Source: Subtercola boreus (lineage in GTDB: Bacteria; Actinomycetota; Actinomycetes; Actinomycetales; Microbacteriaceae). Taken from it: a stretch of DNA of 64,000 nt. The stretch covers positions 61,767 through 125,766 of the forward strand of contig NZ_NBXA01000006.1 in the NCBI RefSeq assembly GCF_003399625.1, given 5' to 3'. The position numbers and the translations under genes are program-made. Of the stretch, positions 34,957 through 47,202 are shown in pieces. The notes beneath the pieces were generated by a model. The model did not search any database, was not told where the DNA came from, and was given only the letters and a program-made list of their open reading frames with translations. Each line of letters starts with the position of its first letter. The stretch's first letter is position 1.

Positions 34957-37737
34957 ATGGTCACAGCCCTTTACCGCCGCTACAGGCCTGAGACGTTCGG
35001 CGAGATGATCGGCCAGTCGCAGGTCACCGAGCCGTTGATGACGGCGCTGCGCACGAACAGGGTGAACCACGCCTACCTCTTCAGTGGCCCCCGGGGATGC
35101 GGCAAGACCACCTCGGCGCGCATCCTCGCCCGCTGCCTCAACTGCGCGGAGGGCCCGACCGACACGCCGTGCGGGGTCTGCCCGAGCTGTGTCGAGCTCT
35201 CCCGCGACGGATCCGGTTCGCTCGATGTGGTCGAGATCGACGCGGCGAGCCACAACGGTGTCGATGACGCGAGAGACCTCCGCGAGCGTGCGGTGTTCGC
35301 TCCCGCCCGCGACCGGTACAAGATCTTCATCCTCGACGAGGCGCACATGGTCACGCCGCAGGGCTTCAATGCGCTGCTGAAGATCGTCGAAGAGCCTCCG
35401 GAGCACATCAAGTTCATCTTCGCGACGACGGAGCCCGACAAGGTCATCGGAACGATCCGGTCGCGCACGCACCACTACCCCTTCCGGCTCATCCCGCCCG
35501 CGCAACTGCTCGAATACGTGCAGGCGCTCTCGGAGATCGAGGGCATCACGGCAGCGCCCGGGGTGCTTCCTCTCGTGGTGAGGGCGGGTGGAGGATCCGC
35601 CCGGGACACCCTGTCGCTGCTCGACCAGCTGATCGCGGGCTCCGAGAGCAACACCATCGAGTACGAACGCGCTGTGGCGCTGCTCGGCTACACCCACGCG
35701 TCGCTTCTCGGCGAGGTGATCGACGCACTCGGTGCCCACGACTCGGAGGGTGCCTTCGGTGCGGTCGACCGGGTGATCCAGACGGGGCAGGATCCGCGCC
35801 GGTTCGTCGAAGACCTCCTCGAACGCCTGCGTGACGTCATCATCGTCTCCGCGACGCGGTCAGCAGAAGGCGCGGCAGCGGTTCTCCGGGGAATGCCGAG
35901 CGACGACATCCTGCAGATGCAGCAGCAGGCCGCCCTGTTCGGTTCGGCCGAACTGTCCCGCACGGCGGACATCGTGAATGCTGCCCTCACCGAGATGACG
36001 GGTGCGACCTCGCCCCGCCTGCACCTCGAGCTGATGATCGCACGGGTGCTGGTTCCGGCGAGCGACGACACTGCCCGGGGCGCGCTGGCTCGCGTCGAAC
36101 GGCTCGAACGCCGCGTGGGCGTAGACGGTGCGATCGAGGGGGCGACGGCGATCCCGGCCGGTGGCTCCGCCGGATCCGGCTCGTCTGTTGCCGGCGTGGT
36201 GGGTTCTGGTTCGGTAGCTTCCGGTACACGGGCAGTCGTAGCTGGTGACGGATCGTCGAACCGCACCGGCTCCGATTCGGGTTCCGGGGCATCGTCGCGG
36301 GCCAGGGCCACCGACTCGCCGCCCGAACGCGCCTACAGCATCGATCGGCCGTCCGGTTCGTTTGCCGTGGCAGGTGCGCCGGTACAGGAGCCACGGGCTG
36401 AGGCCGCGCCAGAGCCCGCGCCCACTGCGCCCCGCGGTGACGCTCCTGCAGGCAGTGCGGCTGCGGGCGATGCGACGGATGTCGACGCGCCGACCGTCGC
36501 TCCGCACGATGTCGGTGCTCCGCCAGCGTCAGCTCCTGCTTCTGCTCCCGCCTCTGCGGGGGCGTCAGCGTCTGCCGCTGCGGAAGTTGCTGCGCCTGCC
36601 GCTGCGGGCGTGACACCGCCGGCCACGACCGGCTCGCCGGTGACCTTCGCGCAGCTGCGCGATTCCTGGCCGCAGATCCTTGAGACCGTCGAGAAGAGCA
36701 AGCGGTCGGCATGGATGGTCGTCTACACCGGCTCGATCCGGGCGCTCGAGGGCGATGTTCTGACGCTGACGTTCCCGAGCCAGAACGATGTCGACAACTT
36801 CAAGCAGCAGCAGGTTCCGGGCCAGGGTGTCAGCGAGGTGCTCCGCCAGGCCATCGTCGACGTGCTCGGGCTCCGGGTGAAGTTCATCGCTCGTGTCGAC
36901 GCAACGAATCCCGGCTCGCCCGAGGCCAGGGCCGCCGCGGGGGTCCCCAACACTGGCGGGGGGCCGGCGGTGGCGTCATCCGTTACTGCGTCGCCCACTA
37001 CCGCGGCTCGGGTGCCTGCGACGTCGGTGCCTACGACGTCGGTCCCTACGACGTCGGTGCCGACGACGTCCGTGCCTACGACGTCTGCGCCGGCCGCGAC
37101 ACCCACCACCGCTCCCACCTCGCCCGGCCGGCAGCAGCAGGACGCCGCGGGCACACCCCTCGGTCGCCCGGCCACGTCGGGCGGAGCCCCGACCACCTCG
37201 TGGCCCGTTGTGGCGATCCCCGTGTCGAGCCCCGAGCCCGAGGAACCGGTGCGCGTGGGCTCGGTGGCGGTCGACATTCCGCGATCCGCCGACCGGGGGC
37301 CCTCCGCCTCGGCCGCCGCCACCCCGCGGGCGGAGATTCGGGCATCGGAGATCCCGGCATCCGAGATCCCGGACGACATCCCCGAGGACATCCCCGAGGG
37401 GAACGTTCCCGACTTCGACCCGTCCGCGTCATGGGCCGGCGCCGATGACGACATCCCCCTGGCGACCGGTCCCTCCGACGAGTCGTTCGGCCTGCCGCCG
37501 AGGGCACCCGCACCCCGCCAGAATTCGATCCAGCCACCGGCCGCGTCGACGACGCCGAGCTCGACCCCGCCGGCTGCGACCGCACGCCCGGGTCGGTCCG
37601 CGGCATCCGATCGACCCGTTCCCCAGTTCGGTGAGAAGCAGCGTTACGGGGAGGCGGTCGTGCGGGAGATCCTCGGTGCGAGCTTCATCGAGGAACGTCC
37701 CGTGGTGCCGCGTCGGGCGCCCGAGCGGGAAGGCTAG
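34957..37737 (+). CDS. dnaX: DNA polymerase III subunits gamma/tau
   Basis: 926 residues, the clamp-loader ATPase. Visible are Walker A GPRGCGKTTSAR near residue 45, zinc-finger cysteines CLNCAEG...CGVCPSC, Walker B FILDEAHMV near 130, sensor 1 FATTEPD and GGGSARDTLS. Residues ~400-550 and 680-880 are Ala/Pro/Ser/Thr-rich and disordered; a folded tau-like segment (FAQLRDSWPQILETVEKSKR) lies between them near 560. Near residue 685 is a pentapeptide tandem TSVPT. I see no conserved frameshift site in a place that would make gamma. recR follows after three bases. Confidence 0.94.
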   Translation: MVTALYRRYRPETFGEMIGQSQVTEPLMTALRTNRVNHAYLFSGPRGCGKTTSARILARCLNCAEGPTDTPCGVCPSCVELSRDGSGSLDVVEIDAASHNGVDDARDLRERAVFAPARDRYKIFILDEAHMVTPQGFNALLKIVEEPPEHIKFIFATTEPDKVIGTIRSRTHHYPFRLIPPAQLLEYVQALSEIEGITAAPGVLPLVVRAGGGSARDTLSLLDQLIAGSESNTIEYERAVALLGYTHASLLGEVIDALGAHDSEGAFGAVDRVIQTGQDPRRFVEDLLERLRDVIIVSATRSAEGAAAVLRGMPSDDILQMQQQAALFGSAELSRTADIVNAALTEMTGATSPRLHLELMIARVLVPASDDTARGALARVERLERRVGVDGAIEGATAIPAGGSAGSGSSVAGVVGSGSVASGTRAVVAGDGSSNRTGSDSGSGASSRARATDSPPERAYSIDRPSGSFAVAGAPVQEPRAEAAPEPAPTAPRGDAPAGSAAAGDATDVDAPTVAPHDVGAPPASAPASAPASAGASASAAAEVAAPAAAGVTPPATTGSPVTFAQLRDSWPQILETVEKSKRSAWMVVYTGSIRALEGDVLTLTFPSQNDVDNFKQQQVPGQGVSEVLRQAIVDVLGLRVKFIARVDATNPGSPEARAAAGVPNTGGGPAVASSVTASPTTAARVPATSVPTTSVPTTSVPTTSVPTTSAPAATPTTAPTSPGRQQQDAAGTPLGRPATSGGAPTTSWPVVAIPVSSPEPEEPVRVGSVAVDIPRSADRGPSASAAATPRAEIRASEIPASEIPDDIPEDIPEGNVPDFDPSASWAGADDDIPLATGPSDESFGLPPRAPAPRQNSIQPPAASTTPSSTPPAATARPGRSAASDRPVPQFGEKQRYGEAVVREILGASFIEERPVVPRRAPEREG
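37012..37086 (+). repeat. 15-bp tandem repeat in dnaX
   Basis: Five copies of GTGCCTACGACGTCG (with small changes) encode VPTTS repeated in the disordered tail. Slippage here would change length by five residues without breaking the frame. Confidence 0.8.
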
Positions 37738-37740
37738 GCC

Positions 37741-38340
37741 GTGTACGAGGGAATCATTCAGGAACTGATCGACGAGCTCGGACGGCTGCCCGGCATCGGT
37801 CCGAAGTCCGCACAGCGCATCGCCTTCCACATTCTGCAGACGGAGTCGTTCGACGTCACCCGGCTTGCCGAGGTGCTCATCGAGGTGCGCGACAAGGTGC
37901 ACTTCTGTTCGATCTGCGGAAACGTCTCGGAGCAGGACACCTGCGCGATCTGCCGCGATCCGCGACGGTCGCAGAATGTCATCTGCGTGGTCGAGGAGGC
38001 CAAGGACGTGGTGGCCATCGAGCGCACGCGCGAGTTCCGTGGGCTCTACCACGTGCTCGGTGGAGCGATCAGCCCGATCGACGGTATCGGCCCCGACAAC
38101 CTGCGCATCCGGGAACTCATGAGGCGTCTCGCAGACGCTACGGTCGAAGAGGTCATCATCGCCACGGACCCCAACCTCGAAGGCGAGGCGACGGCCACCT
38201 ATCTGTCGCGCCTGCTCACGACACTGGAGATCCGGGTCACGCGACTGGCATCCGGGCTGCCGGTGGGCGGCGATCTCGAGTACGCCGACGAGGTCACCCT
38301 CGGTCGTGCGTTCGAGGGCCGACGGCTGGTCGAGCAGTAG
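37741..38340 (+). CDS. recR: Recombination mediator RecR
   Basis: 199 residues. An HhH motif ([21 protein letters not shown]) leads into the four-cysteine zinc finger [18 protein letters not shown] and a Toprim domain beginning [14 protein letters not shown] with EATATYLS. RecR loads RecA at gaps with RecF/RecO. The GTG start lies three bases after dnaX, the widespread dnaX-recR pairing. Confidence 0.95.
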   Translation: MYEGIIQELIDELGRLPGIGPKSAQRIAFHILQTESFDVTRLAEVLIEVRDKVHFCSICGNVSEQDTCAICRDPRRSQNVICVVEEAKDVVAIERTREFRGLYHVLGGAISPIDGIGPDNLRIRELMRRLADATVEEVIIATDPNLEGEATATYLSRLLTTLEIRVTRLASGLPVGGDLEYADEVTLGRAFEGRRLVEQ

Positions 38341-38341
38341 C

Positions 38342-40135
38342 ATGCGCTGGCGTCCTCCTGCTCCCGGGCACGGCGCCGGTACGCCGGGCGGTCGCGGTGG
38401 TTCCGCCGCTGACGGCTCCACCCCACCTGCCGTTCCACGCCCACCCGAACATCCCCATAACACGACGGGAGAGACCACCCCGCCTCACGAGCACGACGGA
38501 ACAACGCCCGGCACACGGGCGCCCGAGTGGCTCGGAGACCCCGGCCTGCTCGCCGCCTTCTGGCGGTACGAGCGTGCGCTGATGACGAACGACGTGCCCG
38601 AGCTCGACGAACTCTTCGCAGGCGGGAGCGGAACCGTGCGGAGTGAGGCCGGATCGGCCCTGGTGGGCCACGACAACATCGCCGTGTTCCGCGCGGCGCG
38701 GCCCCCTGTTCCCGCGCGTTTCCTCCGCCGCGTGCACCTGCGCCCGATCTCCGAAGACGCGGCAGTGATCATTGCCGAGACTCTGCGGGGAGACCGTGGA
38801 ACCGGCAGCCAGACGCAACTGTGGCAGCGCGTCGACGGCAGGTGGGCCGTCACGGTCGCGCATGTCTCGACCGTGCCCGGGATGCAGTTCAGCTCACCGA
38901 CGCTCACGGCAGCCGAAGCGCGGGCGATCTGGGCCACGCCCGAAGATCGACGTCCGCTTTCGTCGTCTGTCGCCTACCCGGACGGCACGGACCGCGTCGG
39001 AACGCTCGCCGGGGTGCGGGTTGCCGTGAAAGATCTGTTCGCCATCGCCGGCGAGACCATCGGCGCCGGCAATCCGAGCTACCGCGCCAGCCGGAATCCC
39101 GAGACCGCGACGGCTCCGGCGGTGGCGGCGCTCGCACACGAGGGCGCCGAGATCACCGGGCTCGCCCAGACCGATGAGCTGGCGTTCTCGATCGCGGGAA
39201 CCAACGTGCACTACGGCACGCCGCCGAACCCTGCTGCCCCGGGACGCATCCCCGGTGGGTCCACGAGTGGTCCTGCCTCGGCGGTGGCGCTCGGGCTCGC
39301 CGACCTCGGGCTCGGCACCGACACTGCCGGCTCCATTCGGGTGCCGGGGTCGTACACGGGGCTCTACGGTCTCCGCACCACCCACGATGCCGTGTCCCGC
39401 GAGGGTCTCGTTCCGCTTGCTCCCGGGTTCGACACCGTCGGCCTTCTTGCGCGGGAGCTCCCGGTGCTGGCGGCAGGCACCCGTGCCCTGCTCTCCACCG
39501 GGGTCGGTCTGAACGCGTCAGCAGAGCAGTCGCAGATCTCGACCCTCCTGGTCGACCCTGCTCTCACCGCGCTGGCTGATCCGGATGCGCGCCTGAGTCT
39601 CGAGGCCGGTGTGCGTGCGCTCTCCCTCGCCTCGGGAGCGCAGGTGGTGCAGAGCGCGGCTGCCGTGGCGCTCGATCCGGCGGAGCTCGAGCAGTGGTTC
39701 GACGCCTTCCGCACAGTGCAGCAGTACGAGGCCTGGGGGTCAGACAGTGCATTCGTCGAGGCGAATCCCGGGGCGCTCGACCCGGCGATTGCCGAGCGGT
39801 TCCGTCTTGCCAGCGGCATCACAGAGGGCGAGGCCCGGGATGCTCGGCAGATCCTTGCGAAGGCAACCCTCCGGCTGGAGCAGCTGGTGCCCTCCGGCAC
39901 TGCGCTCGCGCTGCCGTCGACCTCAGGACCGGCCCCGGCCCTCGATGCCTCGCCGGCCGAGATCGATCGCGTACGCGGTGCGACCCTCCGCCTGACCTGC
40001 CTTGCGTCGCTGTCGGGGCTCCCCGCCCTCACCCTGCCCTACGGCCGGGTCGGCACACTGCCGGTCGGGCTCTGCCTGATCGGTGCCCGCGGGGCCGATC
40101 TTCAGCTCATCGGGCTGGCAACCCCGCGCCACTGA
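38342..40135 (+). CDS. Amidase with fused AtzH-like domain
   Basis: 597 residues. After a ~55-residue Pro/Gly-rich lead, residues ~60-185 form an AtzH/SnoaL-like cone fold (FWRYERALMTNDVPELDELF, QLWQRVDGRWAVTVAHVS). An amidase-signature domain follows, with Lys in GVRVAVKDLFAIAG, the GGSTSGPASAVA serine loop and GTDTAGSIRVPGS catalytic serine. AtzH-like proteins are partners of AtzE amidases in guanidine/biuret breakdown, so the fusion suggests a small N-acyl or urea-type amide substrate; this is inference. It begins one base after recR. Confidence 0.8.
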   Translation: MRWRPPAPGHGAGTPGGRGGSAADGSTPPAVPRPPEHPHNTTGETTPPHEHDGTTPGTRAPEWLGDPGLLAAFWRYERALMTNDVPELDELFAGGSGTVRSEAGSALVGHDNIAVFRAARPPVPARFLRRVHLRPISEDAAVIIAETLRGDRGTGSQTQLWQRVDGRWAVTVAHVSTVPGMQFSSPTLTAAEARAIWATPEDRRPLSSSVAYPDGTDRVGTLAGVRVAVKDLFAIAGETIGAGNPSYRASRNPETATAPAVAALAHEGAEITGLAQTDELAFSIAGTNVHYGTPPNPAAPGRIPGGSTSGPASAVALGLADLGLGTDTAGSIRVPGSYTGLYGLRTTHDAVSREGLVPLAPGFDTVGLLARELPVLAAGTRALLSTGVGLNASAEQSQISTLLVDPALTALADPDARLSLEAGVRALSLASGAQVVQSAAAVALDPAELEQWFDAFRTVQQYEAWGSDSAFVEANPGALDPAIAERFRLASGITEGEARDARQILAKATLRLEQLVPSGTALALPSTSGPAPALDASPAEIDRVRGATLRLTCLASLSGLPALTLPYGRVGTLPVGLCLIGARGADLQLIGLATPRH

Positions 40136-40177
40136 CGAGGGAGCGGGAGAGGCAGTGGCCAGAGGTGCGGCCGTTCG

Positions 40178-41866
40178 TCAGCAGCCGGGCCTCACCTCGA
40201 CCGTGCCCGATCCATCGGCCTCGCCCCCGGCTCGCCCCACGTCGTCGGGACACCCGGTGCCGCCGCCCGCCGGTGCGGTCATGATCTGGTAGCTCATTTT
40301 CGTGGTGCCACCCGAGTTGATCGCCGTCACCGCGAAGTCCGAGGTACCCGCTGTCCGCGGCTTACCTGCCAGGGAGCAGTCAGAGGTGGTCAGGGTGATG
40401 CCGGAGGGGAGGGTTCCCGCCGTGACAGAGCACTTCGCCGGAGCGCTGCCGGTCGGTGCGAGATGGTAGCTGTAGGCGGCACCGACCTTCGCTGTACGGA
40501 GAGTTCCCGACGGGGTGAGGGATGGGGCCTTCTGGTTCACGACGAGCTCGAACGTGCTGGTCGCATCCGGTCCGGCCAGGTTGTGGGCGACCAGCGTCAC
40601 CGACACCGCTGCCTCTGACGTGGGAGTGCCGGAGAGCTGACCCGTGGCGGCGTCGAACGCCATGCCGTCGGGGAGGTCCCCGCGGAGGCTCAGAGTGGGT
40701 GAGGGTGTTCCCCGGGCTTCGAAGACGTGGCTGTACCAGACACCGACCGTGGCGGCCTGGAGGGAGTCGGCGAGGATCCACGGAGCCTCCGGTACCGCCG
40801 GCGCCCGGCCAGAGACGGTCTCGTTCAGGGAATTCGACGCGTAGACCTTGCCGAGGCTCTCGTCGACGGCGACCCCGTGCGGCGCCTTGCCGAGAGGCAG
40901 CTCGAGGATGGGCGGAGAGGCGGCTGTCACATCGAACTGCGACACCGTGATGCCGAGCGAATTGCCGACGAAGGCGTCGTGCGTTCCTGGATCGATGGCG
41001 ACGGCCAGGGGAGCCCGGCCCACAGCGACCGTCGACACCACCGGGGCAGGCAGCGTGACATCGAAGCGCGAGGCCGTGTTGTCGCGCAGGTTGGCGACGA
41101 CTGCCGTGTGGCTGGTCGGATCGATGGCGATTCCCGAGGGGGAGGATCCGACCCCGACGGTCGTGATGGCGGTCGCCGGAGTGCTGCCATCGGCCGCCGA
41201 CGTGCGTGCCGCGAAGAGGGAGACGGTGTTGTCCCGCGTGTTCGTGACCGCGACCACTCCGGCGCGGGAATCCACGGCGATCCCGACGGGCTCCTGACCG
41301 ACGGGAACGCTCCTGATCGCGGGACTGCCAGCACCCGGCGAGCCGTCGAAGGAGAGGACACTGTTCGTCGAGGAACTGGTCACGTAGACGAGGTGTGTCG
41401 ATGGATCGAGGGCGAGCCCCGCGGGATGATCGACCCGGATGGCGACGACGGCCGTCGGATCCGGATCGTCGGCATCGAATGCCGAGACGGTGCCGGAGTC
41501 GGAGTCGGCGACGAACACCCGCCTCGCCCCTTCGTCGACGACGATGGCGACAGGATGGCTGCCCACCTTCACCCGGGTGACCGGCTGCACATCCAGGCTG
41601 CCGTCGAACAGCGCGATTTCGTCGGAGGACGAGTCGGCCACGAAGACCATGTGCGTCGTGCTGTCGACGGCCACGGCTCCCGGTGTGCCACCGACGTGAG
41701 TGAAGGAGCTGGAGAACGCCTGCGCGCCCAGAGGTGCCCCGACCGACAGCAGTCCGACCGACAGCAGGAGGGAGCCGACGAGGAGTACAGGGCAGACGAA
41801 CGCGGCATGGGTCACGGTCGTTCGTGTGGGGGCGATCCGGGCGTCCCGGCCGGTCAGGGTCTTCAT
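40178..41866 (-). CDS. Secreted beta-propeller protein with Ig-like tail
   Basis: 562 residues. After a signal peptide (hydrophobic run near residues 22-50), about seven YVTN-type repeats (IAVDSRAGVVAVTNTRDNTVSLF and similar) make a beta-propeller covering residues ~55-345. Two putative Ig domains of the He_PIG type follow (WYSHVFEARGTPSPTLSLRGDLP and GTLPSGITLTTSDC). Such proteins are extracellular binders of unknown ligand. There is no wall-sorting tail. Convergent with the amidase. Confidence 0.75.
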   Translation of the reverse strand: MKTLTGRDARIAPTRTTVTHAAFVCPVLLVGSLLLSVGLLSVGAPLGAQAFSSSFTHVGGTPGAVAVDSTTHMVFVADSSSDEIALFDGSLDVQPVTRVKVGSHPVAIVVDEGARRVFVADSDSGTVSAFDADDPDPTAVVAIRVDHPAGLALDPSTHLVYVTSSSTNSVLSFDGSPGAGSPAIRSVPVGQEPVGIAVDSRAGVVAVTNTRDNTVSLFAARTSAADGSTPATAITTVGVGSSPSGIAIDPTSHTAVVANLRDNTASRFDVTLPAPVVSTVAVGRAPLAVAIDPGTHDAFVGNSLGITVSQFDVTAASPPILELPLGKAPHGVAVDESLGKVYASNSLNETVSGRAPAVPEAPWILADSLQAATVGVWYSHVFEARGTPSPTLSLRGDLPDGMAFDAATGQLSGTPTSEAAVSVTLVAHNLAGPDATSTFELVVNQKAPSLTPSGTLRTAKVGAAYSYHLAPTGSAPAKCSVTAGTLPSGITLTTSDCSLAGKPRTAGTSDFAVTAINSGGTTKMSYQIMTAPAGGGTGCPDDVGRAGGEADGSGTVEVRPGC

Positions 41867-41893
41867 GCCGCCACCCTACTGAGCATTGCTCGA

Positions 41894-42328
41894 TTAAGCC
41901 AGAGCGGACACCAGCGTTCCGATGTCCGCCGCGGCGAGCGGAACCCGCGTGCCGCCGGTCACCAACGAGGCGAACCCGCCGTCCGAGGCCATGATGGTGA
42001 TCGTGTAGAGCTTCTCGGTCGCCGAGGTGTTCACGATCCGGTGCTCCGAGCCCGGCTGCAGGGTCAGCACGTCGCCCGGCCCGAGGGGGAGCGTCGCCTC
42101 ATCCGAGTGGGCTGCCCCGGTTCCGGCGAGCACGATGAACGTCTCCGCAGAGTCGGCGTGCGAGTTGAGGGGCTGCGCGCCTCCGGGTTCCCAGATCTCG
42201 AGGAAGACACTCGCGGAGCTGCCCTGCGCGGGGCCGGCGAGTTCGGCGAGCACGACCGTGTCGCCTTCGCTGATGAGGTGGCCGGGAAGGTCGGCGATGT
42301 TGCGGACGATGGGTGCGGCTCCGGGCAC
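41894..42328 (-). CDS. Cupin-domain protein
   Basis: 144 residues with one cupin barrel. The metal or ligand region reads LNSHADSAETFIVLAGTGAAHS, and GPGDVLTLQPGSEHRIVNTS is the second cupin motif; metal-binding His and Glu are visible. The ligand is unknown. It is divergent from lysC across 78 bases. Confidence 0.78.
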   Translation of the reverse strand: MPGAAPIVRNIADLPGHLISEGDTVVLAELAGPAQGSSASVFLEIWEPGGAQPLNSHADSAETFIVLAGTGAAHSDEATLPLGPGDVLTLQPGSEHRIVNTSATEKLYTITIMASDGGFASLVTGGTRVPLAAADIGTLVSALA

Positions 42329-42406
42329 GGAGGACTCCTCGGGGTCGGGGTTCGAACAACTAGGATGGGGAGTCGCCTTTCACCGTGATGTCGGGAGCAC
42401 CCCCCA

Positions 42407-45380
<2,974 letters not shown>

Positions 45381-45388
<8 letters not shown>

Positions 45389-45410
45389 CTGAGATTTTCT
45401 CAGCTATGAT
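45381..45410 (+). promoter_or_regulatory. Possible promoter with palindrome
   Basis: GTGACT and TATGAT hexamers 18 bases apart bracket the inverted repeat CTGAGA-TTT-TCTCAG (45389-45403). A repressor sitting on the palindrome would block the promoter. Transcription would begin almost at the ATG at 45420. Confidence 0.35.
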
Positions 45411-45419
45411 GAGAAGGTC

Positions 45420-45659
45420 ATGTCCTCCTTCCTTCTCCTCATCGTCATCCCCGCCTGCACACTCGCCTGGGCGGCTGCCTCCCTCCTGGTCGCCTTCGCC
45501 TTCGGGCGAGCCGTTCGCCGTGCCGAACGGGAACTCGCCGGCTCCCGCGGGGTGTGGAGGCCCGTGGTACTCCGCGACCCCTGCCCGGGGCTCCACCGGT
45601 TCACCCAATCGGGTGTTCTCCGTGAAGACGCACCCCCCGAATGGGCTACGCTCCGGTAA
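45420..45659 (+). CDS. Small membrane protein, unknown
   Basis: 79 residues with one N-terminal membrane helix (LLLIVIPACTLAWAAASLLVAF) and a basic cytoplasmic segment (GRAVRRAEREL). The ATG follows GAGAAGG. It lies directly before the secreted glycosidase. A competing frame that would extend the glycosidase upstream is Pro/Ser-rich and implausible. No family known. Confidence 0.55.
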   Translation: MSSFLLLIVIPACTLAWAAASLLVAFAFGRAVRRAERELAGSRGVWRPVVLRDPCPGLHRFTQSGVLREDAPPEWATLR

Positions 45660-45702
45660 AGACCAGCCACCCTGGCCGGTCGCCGAGCGGCGGGGTGCGG
45701 CA

Positions 45703-47202
45703 ATGTCAGTCCTGGTGACTCGTCGGCAACTGTTCGCGGGGGCGGCGGCCGGCACCGCAGTCGTTGCGCTGCCGACACTGGTGGGCAGCGCGGCATCGGC
45801 CTCCGCCGCCACGCGGTACGCACCCTTTCCAGTCGGCTACTCCACCGGCTCCTCTCTGCTCTTCGAGACCCACGCGAACATCGCGAAGACGCTCGACACG
45901 ATCGTCGCATCGGGCGGAACGCTGGTTCGCTTCGACATCATGTGGGTGCTTGCACAGCCCACGCAGACAACCTTCGACTGGGGCATCTTCGACTATGCGG
46001 TCTCGGAGTCCCGCGCACGCAACCTCACGATCCTCGGGATCATCACGACCTGCCCCCGCTGGGCGGCCCTGAACGGCGGCAATGACGGCGGCACGATGCG
46101 GCCGAAGACGACAGCGCTCTACGCCACGTTCGCCGGTGTCGTCGCGAAGCGGTACAAGGGGAAGATCGCAGCCTACGAGATCTGGAACGAACCGAATTCG
46201 AGGGACTACTACGCTCCCGATCCGGATCCCACCTTCTACGGCCAGATGGTGAAGGCCGCCTATCCGAAGATCAAGGCGGCGGACCCGGCGGCGACCGTCA
46301 TCGCGGGGGTGCTCGGCCCGGCGCCCGATGCCGACGGGATGATGAACCCGATCCGGTTCGCCACGGCCATGTACGCCGCGGGCGCGGGTGGATTCTTCGA
46401 CGCGTTCTCGTTCCACCCCTACGACTTCACACAGGACCTCGCGAAGGCGTCGCTCTGGGACAACACGCCCGCCCGGCGGATGATCGAGATCCACGCCCTC
46501 ATGAAGGCCAACGGCGACGGCCAGAAGAAGATCTGGATCACCGAGTTCGGGGCTCCCACCGGCACAGGGGGAGTGACAGAGGCGAAACAGGCCGGCCTGA
46601 TCCACGATTCGCTCATCGAATGGGGAGAGGTCTCCTACGCCGGTCCGTTCCTCATCTTCACGGTCACCGACAACACGAATGAGACGTTCGGCGTCGTCTC
46701 GTCGACGTTCGTCGCCAAGCAGTCCCTCGACGTCGTCAAGCAGCTCCAGGCCTCGGGGCTCCCGCTCGGCACGAGGGGCAAGGCGTTCAAGGCGAACGCC
46801 GATCCCGCGCTCGGTGCGGTGGTCTCCGTGAACTATCCGATGGGCACCGGCGCCGCCCAGGAGTGCGAGAACGGCACTCGGTACCAGACGCCGAACGGCT
46901 GGTTCAGCTCACCGCCGGCCGTCGCGACGCTGGCCCGGCGGTACCAGTTCGTGCAGAAGACCTCCTTCGCCAACACATACCAGGACTACGACAGGAAGGG
47001 CGGCTTCCGCATCTTCTACACGGCTGCGACGGGTGCCCATGCCGTGGCCGGCGTCATCCTCGCGAAGTGGACGTCTGCCCTCGGGGCGGCGAAGACCGAC
47101 GAGTACACGTACGCCGCCGACGGAAGCAGGGCGAACGACTTCCAGCACGGCCGGATCGTCTGGTCGGCGACGACCGGCATCGTCACCGTGACGCGGTACT
47201 GA
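45703..47202 (+). CDS. Tat-exported glycoside hydrolase (PslG-like)
   Basis: 499 residues. A twin-arginine signal (VTRRQLFAGAAAGTAVVALP) sends it out folded. The TIM-barrel glycosidase domain carries the acid/base Glu in AAYEIWNEPNS and a nucleophile Glu in KKIWITEFGAP, the pattern of the PslG/GH39-like clan A enzymes. The C-terminal ~110 residues (GRIVWSATTGIVTV repeats) resemble LGFP-type wall or glycan-binding repeats. PslG-type enzymes trim or process the exopolysaccharide made by their own locus, and this gene opens such a locus. Linkage specificity cannot be read. Its end overlaps the convergent acyltransferase by 20 bases. Confidence 0.82.
   Translation: MSVLVTRRQLFAGAAAGTAVVALPTLVGSAASASAATRYAPFPVGYSTGSSLLFETHANIAKTLDTIVASGGTLVRFDIMWVLAQPTQTTFDWGIFDYAVSESRARNLTILGIITTCPRWAALNGGNDGGTMRPKTTALYATFAGVVAKRYKGKIAAYEIWNEPNSRDYYAPDPDPTFYGQMVKAAYPKIKAADPAATVIAGVLGPAPDADGMMNPIRFATAMYAAGAGGFFDAFSFHPYDFTQDLAKASLWDNTPARRMIEIHALMKANGDGQKKIWITEFGAPTGTGGVTEAKQAGLIHDSLIEWGEVSYAGPFLIFTVTDNTNETFGVVSSTFVAKQSLDVVKQLQASGLPLGTRGKAFKANADPALGAVVSVNYPMGTGAAQECENGTRYQTPNGWFSSPPAVATLARRYQFVQKTSFANTYQDYDRKGGFRIFYTAATGAHAVAGVILAKWTSALGAAKTDEYTYAADGSRANDFQHGRIVWSATTGIVTVTRY

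Noticed and set aside
45406..45702. Upstream extension of the secreted glycosidase
   Set aside because: It is Pro/Ser-rich, has no ribosome site, and would bury the Tat signal, which must be N-terminal.
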